Source: Antedon bifida
Taxonomy: Eukaryota; Echinodermata; Crinoidea; Comatulida; Antedonidae
Assembly: GCA_963402885.1 (NCBI GenBank)
Contig: OY727095.1
Coordinates: forward strand, 31,563,001 to 31,627,000
DNA length: 64,000 nt
Direction: 5' to 3'
Shown piece after piece: positions 1 through 12,344 of this stretch. A program made the position numbers and the translations under genes. Position 1 is the first letter of the stretch. Every line of letters starts with the position of its first letter. Under the pieces are notes generated by a model that made no database searches, was not told where the DNA came from, and saw only the letters and a list, made by a program, of their open reading frames with translations.

Positions 1-3000
1 CTAATAAGGTTTACAAAGGTTTTGAATGGATTGAAAAAATACTCATTAAAGAAAATGGTGAAATGCAAGTTCTGGGATTTCATACAGTAAGTAATTGTTT
101 AGTTTATTTTGTTTTAAATTGTAATGGTTTTTTTAAATAACATTTTTTTCCTTTTGTTCGTGTTTTTGTTTAGTAAGAGAAGTATTTATTTATTTATTTC
201 ATCTTCATTCATAGCTAGGGCCCATGATAATGTAATGGAATTTTTTTTGTATTTATATTTTATATATTCAGTGTTGTGTCATTATCTAAATAAGTGTTTT
301 ACAGCTCTGTCTACACTATCAAATTTAATGTTTGACAAAAAAATGTGATGTGCCAATATATGAACATGATGATGTCATATAACTACCATATTTGGGCATA
401 TTACCACCATATTTGGGCATATCACACTTTTGATAGTGTAGACAGAGCTTAAGAATTTAAAGTAAAATTGTTTTGTTGATATTTTTTTAGACTCACTTTA
501 TGGTTTGGTCGGTCAGCCAAAATCAGAAATTATTTCAAGTAAATTGCGGTGGAGGTCATCGAACCTGGGGATACACAGAACTAGAGAACATTTCTTGCTT
601 TGCCTTTATTAAAGCCAGAGATGTATTTATATGTAAACAGACAGGATTACAGAAGCAACTTATTCTTAAGGTTTGGTTAATATATTATGGAATCGAGTTC
701 TCCCAGAGGGCCCAGGTATGATCAGTGGCTGTGATGTACTAGTACACCGGGGTAACCCCCTACTCATCTCGAAAGATGTACTATATTACTATATATATGT
801 ACTATACTAGGTTCTTTAAAGTTCACATGAGCTAGATGTATACACTGAACCTACGGTTTTTAGTCCAAATCCGAGAACCAGAACCATGGAGCAAGTCTCG
901 AACCCTTGCTGATGTTATGGCTACGTACTGCTACACTATCTTAACCGCTCGGCCACACTTTTATTTGTCAAAAAATACCACTTTCGCATTGCCTACCAAA
1001 ATTCCGAAGTTTACACACACCGGGGCTCACCATACAAAACCCATGTTGACGGCCCATTTTTTTTCATTAATTTTAGGACAGTTTACATGGAAGGGAGTTA
1101 ACATGTGCTAAGTATCTTGAAAGAATCAATGTAAAAGGTATTTTTATTTATTTATATTTTTGCAAGCAATGCGCACATTTGGTTTTGTAAATGTGCCATT
1201 GCCATTTAGTATATAAAAAACAGATTGGTACAGCGAATATCTGTATAGATATAGATAAACTTTTTTCGTCAAAAATTGAATATTTTTTTTAATTAATTTA
1301 ATTTCCTTTGCAAGATACAGGATATTAAATACATTTAAAATACTTAGAAAAGAAAAAAACAATAAAAATATGAATAAAAAAAATTGCAACATTTAAAATC
1401 AATTATATACAATGTTATGTAATGAATGTTAATGAGTCGAATCAAGTAAAACAATCCTTCAACTATTGAAAATAAAAAAACTGTACATATTTTAGTATCA
1501 TTAATTTTTTAATTTTAGGTAATGGTTACCTGCTCATGGCCACTGGGAGTGAAGATACAACGGTCAACATTATAGCTGTCGATTGTATCCTTTTTAAGCT
1601 TTGCTTGGCCAACGATTGTTACAAAATAAATGATGTATCATGGTTCTCACTTTTAGCCATTACATTAACTAGACAACTTAATTCAGTGTCAGCCTTGCAC
1701 AGTAAAGTATAAAACACTATAATTGGTTTGGATGGCCATGCAATTATCTAGTTAGGTTAGCTGTTATCCTTTAGTTGGCAAAGTAGAACACTATATGTCA
1801 TCTTCATAAGCTGTCGTTGGTCCTCCTCAAGATGGAAGATGCCGCAGATGTTGATCCTGATGACTGGTTTTTCATTGCTGAAGGATCATTATGTGAATTT
1901 CCTGAAGAATTGTTCAGTTCTCCATTCCCAATTGTTCCCCAATTAATACATTTTCGTTTCACTACTCCTTTCTGTTTGGTATCCATTTCTATTTTACAGT
2001 TCCTTAATATATTTGAATAGGCAAAACATCTAAAGCAGTAGTTATAAAAACATTACAAGACCATATTTCTAGTGTTCGAGACCTTGCTGTCTGTGAATCC
2101 CATTATAGCCATGGGATAAAGAAGCATAAAGAAGAGTGCCAGAATAAAGGTGAAGAAGTGGAGAAATTGTTATTTTCTGTTGGAGGTAGATGCAGTATCA
2201 AATGTTGGAGACTTGTTATAAAGGATAATGCAGTAAGTTTGATTTTATTTTCATATTTTTTACCCTTTGTACATGATAATAAATATGAGTTGAAGTTGGA
2301 GCAGAAAAGAGGAGGTTGTACAATAGTTTTTCACTAACCGTGTAATGTACCATCTTTTATTAATGGGTAAAATATATATCTAATGGTTATTTGATTGAGG
2401 AAATTAACTCATGGCGCACAGCAGACAATTCTACAGCAAATACTATCCAAATTTTGAAACAAAAATAAAGCTTTGTCTACACTATCAAACAATATGTGAC
2501 CAAAAATTGGATGTGCCCATATATGGACATGATGATGTCATATCACTACCATATTTGGGCATATCACTACCATATATTTTTTACACATAAAGTTTGATAT
2601 TGTAGAAAGAGTTTTTTTTTTATTGTCAAAGTACACCGAAAATAAACAAACACAAACAGGTCTTGAACTCAAGCCTTCTTGCATATCATCCTTGTGTGAT
2701 TTACCAACTCCATTGAGTGAGGTAACATTTCCTAACATCTATTGAAAGCAAAACCTGTTGCAATGTTGTTATAAGTATTATTTATAATTGTTTTGACAGG
2801 AAAATCTGGAGTCTGCCTTTACTGTATCACTTCTTGCGTCGTATGGCACGCTGGATGCTAATCAAAGACGCAAACGAATGAGACAGAGACAACCATTGGA
2901 CCCAGATACACGCTACATGGCGCTTCAAGTTACGTCTGCACAAGACGTAGATAAATCGCTTTCGCATTACAATAAATTTCTAACTATAGCAGCATCTGAT

Positions 3001-4735
3001 GGTTTTATACGGTAACATTGTTTCATTAAATTGTTCTTATTACTCAAAATTATGACTAGTACAAACATCAATAAATTCAGAAATAATCTTAATTTTAAAT
3101 ATAGATTTCTCTATTGTTAGAGATACCACTATAAATAGAGAGATTAATAAAGATATTTTCCTTTATAATAGATATCTTTTAATAGTTTTTTTTAATAGTT
3201 ATTATTTATTATATATTTTATAATAGAATAATTGTTAAGAAATAACCCATATTGACCAAAGTTATAATTTTGGTATCTTTATTTGTTTTTATAGATTATT
3301 TAACTTCAGTGAAGTTCGCAAGACATTTATACATATATGGTCATCCTCTTGGCATAATGTTTGTCTACTGTCTCTAACTCAAATCATTCATAAACTCCCA
3401 GAAGGCAATGCAGTAGTCGTCTGCTCTGCAGGGACAGATGGGAGAGTTGCATTGTGGGACATCACCAACTTAATTCACACCTACCATTCTGGTATTGACA
3501 AATGTCAAAGATCAAATGAGGATAAATTAGATTCAGAAGATACTTGTTCTTCAAAAGATGACATTTCTTGTAAAAGATTAGAATCTGATTTTAATTTACA
3601 TAAATTAACTAAAGATAAATTAATGAATCCAGAGAGTTCTGAACATGCTGGAAGACATTTAGAAAAGGCAGTGTCTGCTGCAAGTAGTAGCAGTGCTCAA
3701 ATTGAAGAAGATGTAGATATAGCAGGTGCTTCAGGTATTCAAGAAAATCATAAACCAGTCTTTTCAAAGAGAATACATCAATCTGGAATCAATGCAATGG
3801 ACATTGTAAATACAGGTAATGATTTAAAAAAAATAATAATCATGTGGTTATTTCAGTTTTAGCAAAATGCTTGCCTTTCAAATCCTGAATATAAACATCA
3901 AAATGTGTAAAGGAAAGTTTTTAATTCATTTTTCAGGCTTGGATTATTTATTATCAAGTGGTGGTGATGATAATGCAATTCATGTTACCATATTGAAGGT
4001 CAGAGTTCAAGAAAGTGGACACATCCACTTTGATGTGGGTGATTCTTTTAGTATTCCTTCAGCCCATGCAACCCTAATCTCAGGTGAGAGATAAGTCTAA
4101 ATTGTAAAAACTTTCACCCATCCACAATTTTCATGTCAATTTCTTCTAAATAATTTGTTTTTAACTTATTTTAGGTGTGAAGTTTCTAGATAGACACACT
4201 TTGTTATCATCGTCTATAGATCAACGTCTCAATAGTTGGAAAATAAATCAGAATAAAGTAAGCGTTTAAATTAAAAATAATTAATACAATTATCAACACT
4301 GCTTAAATGCGGTTAAACTGTGCACTCTGTATTAGGAAATATATTTATATAGCACCCTTTAGTGTTCGGAGATGATACCAGAGCTCTTATATTGAATGTC
4401 CTAATGATATAGCCTATGATGCGAGTTCATTAGTAGTATTTTAAAAAAGTAAATTATTTGTTGTTTATTTGTTTTATATATTTATTAGATACATCTTATT
4501 GGTTCTGAATTTACACATGTTGCAGATACATCAGGCTTAAATGTAACCATAATAGGGTGAGTACAAGTATTTATAAACACTTTTTAATTTAGACAAAAAT
4601 GTCCGTTTTTACGTTTTATCTGTACTTGCAAATAGCTGTAATTTTTGTATTTTATTTTACAGAGGAAAGGTTTATATATTACTTCATGGACAAGGCCTTC
4701 AGCTGCTTAGTACCTCTAGCAAGATGGATGAATGA
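1..4735 (+). CDS. WDR6: WDR6-like WD40 protein, C-terminal part (5' end outside window)
   Basis: Eleven exons join in phase: 1-86, 491-670, 1077-1137, 1519-1584, 2021-2232, 2800-3011, 3295-3815, 3937-4083, 4175-4257, 4489-4556, 4663-4735 (stop TGA), about 568 residues. The piece VNCGGGHRTWGY, the following WD-type strands (LLMATGSEDTTV, LLFSVGGRCSIKCWRL, VVVCSAGTDGRVALWDI, LLSSGGDDNAIHV) and the tail resemble the C-terminal propeller of metazoan WDR6. WDR6/Trm734 proteins partner the FTSJ1/Trm7 methyltransferase in 2'-O-methylation of tRNA position 34. The 521-base exon carries a low-complexity Ser/Lys/Glu-rich insertion between two WD blades, probably a surface loop. The assignment rests on remembered family motifs, not on a search. 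The missing N-terminal part should hold the remaining WD repeats. The last-exon reading frame and a nearby AATAAA support the 3' end. Confidence 0.85.
303..449 (-). mobile_element. MITE family A, copy 1
   Basis: This defines the family. Terminal inverted repeats begin AGCTCTGTCTACACTATCAA and end with its complement. The core carries one to four copies of CCAAATATGGTAGTGATATG, then TGACATCATCATGTCCATAT and a T-run before the right end. Plus orientation here means CCAAATATGG precedes TGACATCA. There is no coding capacity. The flanks of several copies read TTA/TAA or TA, suggesting a short TA-containing target duplication. This copy lies in a WDR6 intron. Confidence 0.85.
868..958 (-). mobile_element. 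tRNA-derived SINE head (Leu/Ser-type box A)
   Basis: On the minus strand GTGGCCGAGCGGTTAAGATA resembles a class II tRNA box A, and GGGTTCGAGACT a box B. The flanks are not tRNA-like and no cloverleaf closes. It sits in a WDR6 intron. Confidence 0.55.
2469..2613 (-). mobile_element. MITE family A, copy 2 (diverged)
   Basis: Both ends are mutated (CTTTGTCTACACTATCAAAC at the left, a mutated right end near 2605), but the core with ATGATGATGTCATATCACTA is intact. It lies in a WDR6 intron. Confidence 0.75.
2640..2740 (-). mobile_element. Degenerate tRNA-like SINE piece
   Basis: Minus-strand AATGGAGTTGGTAAATCACA then GAGTTCAAGACC look like decayed A and B boxes. It lies in a WDR6 intron. Confidence 0.4.
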
Positions 4736-4828
4736 TCTTATTCTCAAAATGATTTGAATAACAATTTTTATATTGATAAAATAAGTGCAGATATGCTTAT
4801 TTGATTCTGTAATTTATATTAGTAATAT

Positions 4829-4834
4829 AATAAA
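4829..4834 (+). terminator. Probable polyadenylation signal of the WDR6-like gene
   Basis: AATAAA lies 94 bases after the stop codon, in AT-rich sequence. It is the first canonical hexamer downstream. Confidence 0.5.
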
Positions 4835-4835
4835 T

Positions 4836-6207
4836 GTAATATTTATTTTATGATAATCTGAAATTTGCATGTGGTTGTCGGCGGCTCACTTTGACCCAAT
4901 TTACACTTACGATCTGGGTCAGTATAAGTTTATGTACTCTACAATGTTAGGCCAGCCTTGAAACAGATGCAGACTTGGACCACCTCTCAGCATACATTAC
5001 TTTTTTAACAGGCAGTTTCCAAAAAAAGGCAAATAAAGATGCTCCTTTTATACAATACACTTTTAAAACATTGGTAAGATAATTTGTGAATAATAAAAGG
5101 TAACTATATATTTTTTAAATAAAATACAGTAATAACAAAAGTATGCTTTAAATTGAATAAAACATTTTAACTGCATAAAATGAGAGTAATATTTTTTTTG
5201 TCACTGAATAGTTCTTGAAGGCGCATTTGGCTCCCATATCTATCACCATGTGGTAGATTTTGTCCTTACCATTGAAAATAAATTGCATCTGTATTTGCCT
5301 GTTTCCCTTGTAGATGCTGGTGCAATATAAAAAACCTATACCTCTCCGTCTAAAACTTTGTAACATTTTGAAATTCATTTTGGGATAGAATTGAGTCAGA
5401 GAAAAGGCGCCCTCAATATGTTAGCAAGTAACCACTTTGTCCAAAAATGTGTAACATTTTGGTAGGCATTATGGGATAGAAGTTACTTTATAAAGCGCCC
5501 TCAATATGTCAGCAATTTATTTATACCAGTACCTAGCTTCATCCAAAAAACTAGGCCTAGAGCCTGGCAGATCATGCTTATATAAGATGTTTATTACCTA
5601 TTTGAGGCATAACCTCATTATTTATTTATTGTGTTCATTGTTTAGAGGTAATTAATAAGTTGTGATATTTTTTTTATCTATTTTAAGTGTCATAGAATAT
5701 TGATTAAGTCTAGAAAGAAGGCACTTGACTTCTTCTTGGATCACTTCCTTAGAATTTGTCCTAGTAGGCTATTGGGCCTATAGGCCTAATATACTAGCGG
5801 CTAAACACTCTTGAGTGTCCGAGGCCTACCCTAGCACTTGGTTAGTTGGTAAGCGATCCAACAACTAAGCTCAGGCCTAACTAACTAGGTAAGTAAATAA
5901 ATTGAGTCTAGCCTAGGCCTATATTATGTATTGTTTGTGATAGACAATGCTATTGATTGGTGCGAATGGATTGTTAATTCATTGTCAATTTAAAATTTGA
6001 ACAATCATGGTTGATCATGTCAATTATTAATAGTACAATGATATAAATTGGATGCCCACAATCAATAGTGCCAACAACAGTGAAGTCAGTGCCGATAAGA
6101 AACTTTACATCCACACACATTGTCATTACAATATAATGTATTTTTTTCTTGTTTCAATTATTTTAATATTGTAACTTTTTGTTTAATTATATGTCACTGT
6201 ATTTCAG
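4836..6207. other. Intergenic spacer and probable EEP-gene promoter/5' UTR
   Basis: No coding signal was found. The stretch around 5340-5510 holds two imperfect copies of a short repeat built on AACATTTTG and GGCGCCCTCAATATGT. The first coding exon of the EEP gene begins after an acceptor at 6206-6207, so a 5' untranslated exon and the promoter should lie in this spacer, probably after 5700. No TATA box or CpG island stands out. Confidence 0.4.
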
Positions 6208-6209
6208 TT

Positions 6210-9200
6210 ATGCAAAGCAGCATTTTATATGGAGGAATTCTTGGAGAACATATAGATGAAGTGGACCACAATCACCCTGATGTTGCAGAGGTTATTCATG
6301 TATGTGAATTTAAGTAACATTAAGTAAAAAACCCTGAGATACTGCAGCATAATTTTGTGAGAGTTCATCCTACAAAAAACCTAGTAATAGTAATACACTC
6401 TATATCGTATTGATTTAGCTTTTTGCTTTTTTTTTTGTATCTCCATTGAGATCCAGCCACTGATACCCACAGCATTGTCATTCAGTAATTTGCCTTTGGA
6501 TTTATACTATATATATTGTTAAATGTTATATAATTTTTCTTGTTTCAGTTTGCCAAAGAGAAAGCAAGAAAATATGAGTCTTTAGTGGCAAACAATAATT
6601 TTAACTCAGAACCTGATATTCTTGGTATTCATAAAGAGGTAAGAGCCAGTTTATTTATTATTTATAAGTGCTTTTTACAACATTTTTTAAATCCATGAAT
6701 AGATCGAATCTTACATAATAAATGATAATAATACTCATCTATATCTTCCGATGCCATCTCTTGATGGATGAACTTGTATTCTGTAGCCTTTCTGGAATTT
6801 CCCAGCTTTTTTTTTAGAAAAATGACTTATTTACAACAGCAGTTAACCTATAAGGACCATATTAAGATTGTTCTCAAAACACAATATAAACCAAAAATAC
6901 ATTAACATTACAGTACGAAAACATTAAATTTGTGTGTTTAAATAATTAATTCTAAGCTAGTTAACCTATGAAGCACCCATAGTATGATTGACCTCAAAAC
7001 ACAACACTAACCAAAAAACAATAAAATTACAGTACTAAAACATTAGATTTGTGTGTTAATTTATACTTTATTAATTTTGCTTTTCATAGAAGTTGCATTA
7101 CACAGTAAATGGTGCTACCCGCTATGTCAAGAAGGAATACCTCGTTGAAAAAGGAAAACAAAAAATACAAACAAAACGTGCAATAATTGGACTTAATTAC
7201 AGACTTGGTCTGTCATGGAGCAACAGTTCTTATTTTCACGAATTATTAATAACGAAAGATCGTGCTCACCGTTTATTTATTTTTCAACACACATTTTATA
7301 AAACAAACTCAAGGATATGCATAAATTCCAGTTCGGAAATAAACGAGGCTAGTAAAACTACTGATGATCATATTACTATTATTGACCAATCAAGTAGCTT
7401 GGGTGATGGTCATGTGGTTCCATCTAGCAAATCGTTTTCAAGTATTCTCAGGAAGAATCCATTATCTTTAGGGGATGGATGTCATAAATCAGAAAGTTAT
7501 TCGAATTCTCATTGGAAAGTACCGTCGAATGAAGCACAAAGACAATTACAAATTTTATCTTATAATATTTGGAATTTTAATAGTTTTGAAAATAATCCAA
7601 AGTATTATGTTAGAAGAATGAATCAACTAGGCACTGTGAGTATAATCTATAGTTATGATAATGTTTAATCATAGAGATATTATAGTGAAAACTATAATAT
7701 CTCTATGGTATAAAGGCCAATTTACACAGAATAGCTTTAACAGTATTAAAAATATGGAATCTAGGGTATGCTATTCCTAATGACCATTTACACACAACGT
7801 GGAGCGGACAGACAGTTTAAAAGTTATATATTAAAACTATTATTATATAAATATATTATTTATATTACAGTTGGTTGCAGGCAGTCAAAGTGATATTATA
7901 GGGTTTCAGGAAGTTCGATTTGACCATTTAAATGGGGAGGAACTTGGACCTGCTCAGGTGCAACACCTTGCTAACTATTTACCTGGCTACCAGGTAAGTA
8001 AATGGAATGTAATTTACATATCCGGTATTACAATCATCACCATCATTACATTTTATTCCTCTTTATTATATGTACCAGTGTTGTTTTCACATGGCTACTC
8101 GCATATCGTTTGGTGCATGGCCTCAAAAAACGAAAACGAAACATTGACGTTTGATTTGTCGGTGCCGGAACAGATGTGAAAGACCCTTAATAGGGATGTC
8201 CCCCTGAATTGTGTCCCAAAGTATGGTATAGAGGTTGTAGTCACTAATGTTATTGTCGGTGACAAAAGCAAAAAAATCAAATTTACAGTAATCTTACAGT
8301 AATTTTAAAATTCTCTTTATTTTACAGTTTGTGTACCAACCCGCCGTTTCCTATTTCTCACAAGATCTAGTAAGAGTTGAAGAAGGTTTAGCGATATTTT
8401 CCAAACATCCCATTGTAGCACATGACTATATCCTATTATCAAGGTACTAAATATGTCAATAACAGTTACCGACGGTACTTTACCGTGATGTATAAAATCC
8501 ATTCACAAACTTTGTATTTTACAGTAATTCAAAGATGTAGCTTAAGTCTTGGGTGTTCCCGTGTATATGGCTGGGCAGAAATTTTTGCCCAAATATGGTT
8601 ATGGTAGTGGTATGACATCATGTCCATATATGGGAACATCAAATTTTGTTGTCACATACAGTTTCCTTTTTTTTGTAGGAATCTTTCAGATGCCGATGAT
8701 TCTGTCCATCAAAGAATCTGTCTCCGAGCTGAGATTATCATTCCTGATATTGGTGTTGTAAGTTAATGTGGAGCTGTAGCTTGCTTGCTTTCCAATCCCA
8801 AGGTCCGGGGTTCAATTCTCGCGACTCTTAACTCCACTAAGAAAAATGTAATTCCTCCTGTAAGATTCTAGTTTATCCATGATCTTACAGTGACAGTCAG
8901 GAGGCTTACCTAAACAAACATTCAACATCCTGTGTCGGCTTAAAAGTCTTTTTGACACAAAGTTTTAGAATAGTGTACTGATAGTTGATGCCCATAAAAT
9001 TCAAAACCTTTTTTCCCCTTCCCTCTTGTGTCCCACATTTAACATTTTACACTTGGCAATTTTTAATACATGATCTTTTACTTCTTTCTCTTTCCTGTTG
9101 AAAAATCAAAACTAGTAATGCATTTAACCTTTTAATATGTATTATCGATATCTATTTTCTTACACTCTTCTAGGTTCATGTGTTTGTGACCCACCTTTCA

Positions 9201-10377
9201 CTCAGTCCATCTGCTAGGTTCAGATCTGTCTTGGAAATCTGGAACTACATGAGTGGAGTTAAAGGACCAGCTATCCTATTAGGAGATTTCAATGATGAAC
9301 CACACAGCAAGCCTATACAGTAAGCATTACATAGCAAGTATATACAGTAAGCATTACATAGCAAGCTTATAGAGTAATTTGATATAAAACAAATGAATAC
9401 AATCAATCAAATATGTTTCAGGTTTTTATCTGGTAAAACTGATATTAATGGTGTATGGACAAGTGAATTAAAAGACGCATGGAGAGTGTTCCACAAAGAA
9501 CCAAGGTAGTTTGCCGACCAGTATTAGGCCATAAAAATAATGTACATTTGAGATACCATTTTACCACATAACACCACCAAGAATCATGTTATTACATAAC
9601 CATCTTACACACAACAGCATTAGCATATCACACCCAAGGCTTTTTAAAACACAATCAGGTTAATTAACACAGCACTATCACAAGAAATTGTTGGAGCAGT
9701 TATTACAACATCGATAAAATCATAACTGAGCATGAATGAGGTAACATTTTGAACATTATTTGAATTTACATATTTTTTCTTCAGGCCTGATGGCCCTGGT
9801 GTATACCAAGGAAATGAAAAGAGGGATGATGGTCTTACATTTAACAGACTTGATAGACATCTTAGGAAACGAGTAAGTACATGTTTTTTGTTCTTTTTAT
9901 ATATTTAGGCAAATTACAAGGATAACCATAACCAAATTCATTCACTATCTTTCTTAAAGGTGGCAATCCCATTCACAAGACAAACATATACACAAGATTC
10001 TCCACATAAACACAGTCTTATTACAAGTCTTTGGGAGTGGGGTTGTAATTTGTCATTAGAAAAAATCCTGACAAGACAGGACGTGAACCCTTGGATTGGT
10101 AGCCAAGCATCATAACCACCAAGCCACTCACTCCACTCATTGTTATATTATCTGTCAAAAGTATTTTTTTTTAATGAATGTTAACAAGTTATAATGCTTG
10201 CTACATGTATAATTAATAAATCTTTCTTTACAGATTGATTATATATTTGTTCGTTTACCGAAGCATCTTGAAATAAAAGACATTTCTCTGTTAGACGATG
10301 AGCAATGGAATCGCAAGGCTAGCTCAGACCATGTTGCAGTGCAAGCAACGATAAAGGAAGTTAGTGCAGGTGAATGA
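6210..10377 (+). CDS. Endonuclease/exonuclease/phosphatase (EEP) domain protein, complete, 501 aa
   Basis: Ten coding exons join in phase: 6208-6299 (ATG at 6210), 6549-6638, 7090-7635, 7871-7993, 8328-8443, 8679-8757, 9174-9319, 9422-9505, 9785-9872, 10234-10377 (TGA). The C-terminal 290 residues are an EEP (DNase I-like) domain: ILSYNIWNF with Asn219, IIGFQEV with Glu256, THLSLSP with His355, LGDFND with Asp386/Asn388, IDYIF 455-459 and SDHV with Asp486/His487. All metal-binding and catalytic positions expected of an active Mg-dependent phosphodiesterase are present. Residues 1-210 are a separate basic, hydrophilic region I do not recognise. No signal peptide or membrane segment is visible. 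The EEP superfamily includes nucleases, sphingomyelinases and inositol phosphatases, and the substrate cannot be told from motifs. The start is the first ATG after the acceptor; a further upstream coding exon is possible. Confidence 0.88.
6413..6520 (+). repeat. Dispersed repeat P (GATCCAGCCACTGATACCC), copy 1
   Basis: GTATCTCCATTGAGATCCAG, CCACTGATACCCACAGCATT and CAGTAATTTGCCTTTGGATT, ending in a TA-rich tail. It lies in an EEP-gene intron. Confidence 0.7.
7670..7707. other. Perfect 17-bp hairpin
   Basis: CATAGAGATATTATAGT, loop GAAA, then its exact complement. It lies 35 bases after an EEP-gene splice donor. Confidence 0.7.
7712..7815. mobile_element. Fragment of MITE family B (AAGGCCAATTTACACAG ends)
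   Basis: Begins AAGGCCAATTTACACAGA and continues to AATGACCATTTACACACAAC and GGAGCGGACAGAC. The same blocks occur at 25986-26275 in a longer copy. Confidence 0.55.
8560..8672 (+). mobile_element. MITE family A relic at an EEP-gene splice acceptor
   Basis: Core similarity (GCCCAAATATGG, GGTATGACATCATGTCCATA, then a TTTTGTTGTCACATA block) lacks recognisable terminal repeats. It ends six bases before the acceptor AG at 8677-8678. Confidence 0.6.
8769..8900 (+). mobile_element. tRNA-derived SINE (family S1), partial
   Basis: GGAGCTGTAGCTTG, then TTCCAATCCCAAGGTCC and GGGGTTCAATTCTC (box B) match the copy at 25513. About 20 bases around box A are deleted. It lies in an EEP-gene intron. Confidence 0.6.
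9928..10140 (-). mobile_element. tRNA-derived SINE (family S1b)
   Basis: Minus strand reads GGAGTGAGTGGCTTGGTGGT, then GCTACCAATCCAAGGGTTCA and a body shared with 34838-35085 (GTGAATGGGATTGCCACCTT). It lies in an EEP-gene intron. Confidence 0.7.
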
Positions 10378-10828
10378 AGGCTAAATATAATTGCTTGGTT
10401 TTCACACTTCAAGCGCTCTGTGGTTGAAATGAATAGGCAGTTTGGGCAACTTCCGTATACGTATGGGTAAAAAGAGTATGGGAGTTTTGGAAATCAGTTT
10501 ATTGTCTATACAGATTGGTTTATATGCTTAAATGCTGTGCAAGCAGAACATTCATTCATTCATTAGGGTGCCTTGTGCAATAATTAGCAAGTTTTTGTTT
10601 TGTAAACTGAAAGAGACGGTAATTTATGCAAACGAATTAATCTATGCATGCGTATAAGCTCAGTATTCACCTTTAGTTATTGTTACTGTATTTAGTAACT
10701 CGTAAAAGAGACCTAGGTTGATAAACTATGGCGATACCTCAGACTGTTAAAGTACAATGAGAGGCCAAACCTCTCTCCTTTCTATTTAAGCCATTTTGTA
10801 TGTTTTAATTTAATGCGCTTTAGTTGCC

Positions 10829-10834
10829 AAATAA
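10829..10834 (+). terminator. Probable polyadenylation signal of the EEP gene
   Basis: AATAAA lies about 450 bases after the EEP stop codon, just before a copy of the dispersed repeat ending in a TA-rich tail. It is a plausible 3' end, though part of this UTR may be repeat-derived. Confidence 0.4.
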
Positions 10835-10847
10835 ATGCAATATATAT

Positions 10848-10912
10848 ACCAGCTACTGATACCCACAGCATTGTCATTATTTTCAGTAATTTGCCTTTGG
10901 ATTTATATATAT
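10848..10912 (+). repeat. Dispersed repeat P, copy 2 (3' part)
   Basis: ACCAGCTACTGATACCCACA through CAGTAATTTGCCTTTGGATT and a TATATA tail, just after the EEP-gene polyadenylation signal. Confidence 0.65.
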
Positions 10913-10974
10913 GGATTGTATATTTATTTAATAAAACTCATTTTAAAAGGTCTATTCTTTTCTTGTATTGTAAT

Positions 10975-11285
10975 ACATTGGTACAGTAATATTGTATTGT
11001 AATATATTGGTTATATTGTATTGTAATATATTGGTTATATTGTACAATACATTGGTAATATTGTATTGTAATATATTGGTTATATTGTACAATACATTGG
11101 TAATATTGTATTGTAATATATTGGTTATATTGTACAATACATTGGTAATATTGTATTGTAATATATTGGTTATATTGTATTATAATACATTGGTAATATT
11201 TTATTGTATTATAACAATGGTTATATTGCATTGTAATACATGGTTATATTGCACTGTAATACATTGGTAATATTTCATTGTAATA
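10975..11285 (+). repeat. TA-rich minisatellite
   Basis: Alternating units of TATTGTATTGTAATATATTG and GTTATATTGTACAATACATT in about 12 repeats. The short open frames across it are composition artefacts. Confidence 0.85.
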
Positions 11286-11634
11286 AATTGGGTTATTATA
11301 TTAATAAATAGTTTTATATTTATCAAAAATGGAAAAGACATCTGTTATTTATATTCAGCATATTTGATTTATTAATAATTATTTGTTGAATAAAGATATT
11401 TTTATTATTGTAATATGCAACATACTGTGTTTGAATTTGTACGCTGTGAAATATTTTGATTCATTTTATTAAAAAATTCATTACAAAAAGTTCTATACCA
11501 TCTTTTTTTTTCTCACACTGAGTTTATATCCAATTGTTCAGGCATGTATTACTAGCTGATGCGGTTGTTTAGCTTGGACTTTCTTACTATTATATATTTA
11601 CAGGCCATCTGTATTATAGGCCATACCAGGACCG

Positions 11635-11975
11635 TCTGGGTATTAAAGTTGTCCAGGGGGTGGTAAATGTCTACATGTTGTTGTCCTGGGGGTAAATGTC
11701 TATGTGTTGTAGTTGTCCTAGGGTAGTTTCTAAGTGAGAGTCCTGGGGGTGGGGCAAAGACGTCTGCATGTTATAGTTGCCCTGGTGGTAGATGTCTGCA
11801 TGTTACAGTTGTCCTGGGGGTAAATATCTACGTGTTGTAGTTGTCCTGGGGGTAAATGTCTACGTATTGTAGTTGTCCTAGGGTAGTTTCTAGGCGAGAG
11901 TTGTCCTGGGGGTGGGGCATAGAAGTCTGCATGTCACAGTTGCCCTGGGGGTTGTTGTCTGGGTGTTAGGTTAGT
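11635..11975 (+). repeat. G-rich degenerate minisatellite
   Basis: Repeated GTTGTCCTGGGGGTAAATGT and CTACGTGTTGTAGTTGTCCT blocks, about 8-9 imperfect units. Strand-asymmetric G runs are present. Confidence 0.8.
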
Positions 11976-12338
11976 TGTCTCAGTTGTTCTCTACTATTAG
12001 TGTGCCAATTGCAGTGTTGTTCACTGGAAATTCAGTCATGTAATATTACAAGTTTCATCACTTAACAACAAATAGTGTCAATACGAGTCTTACAAAACAA
12101 AATAAAACCATGATAAAACCAAATGTTCTTGTTTTTTTTAATACATATATACAATATACAAAACAAACTATACAGTTTGCATTCAACCACAAAAGTGATT
12201 TGAAAAAAAGGCCAAAGACATGTCCGTTGCACCTTACTGGTTTGGTGACCTTAATGACCTCCTAACACCAATCATACGTTGCACCACTCATATGTCGTCT
12301 TATTGAATACCACCATCTATATCACTATCATGTGTCAA

Positions 12339-12344
12339 TTTATT
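12339..12344 (-). terminator. AATAAA one base after the RPP30 stop codon
   Basis: On the minus strand the stop TGA (12348-12346) is followed by G and then AATAAA. No other canonical hexamer was seen in the next 200 bases, so the 3' UTR may be only a few tens of bases. Confidence 0.4.

Noticed and set aside
1804..2020. Open frames on both strands in a WDR6 intron
   Set aside because: The reading with EDAADVDPDDWFFIAEGS looks protein-like but lies between two well-supported WDR6 exons, has no in-phase splice use, and could only be a decayed transposon scrap.
10938..11270. Open frames on both strands rich in Tyr/Asn/Ile/Leu
   Set aside because: They are translation of the TA-rich minisatellite in overlapping frames.
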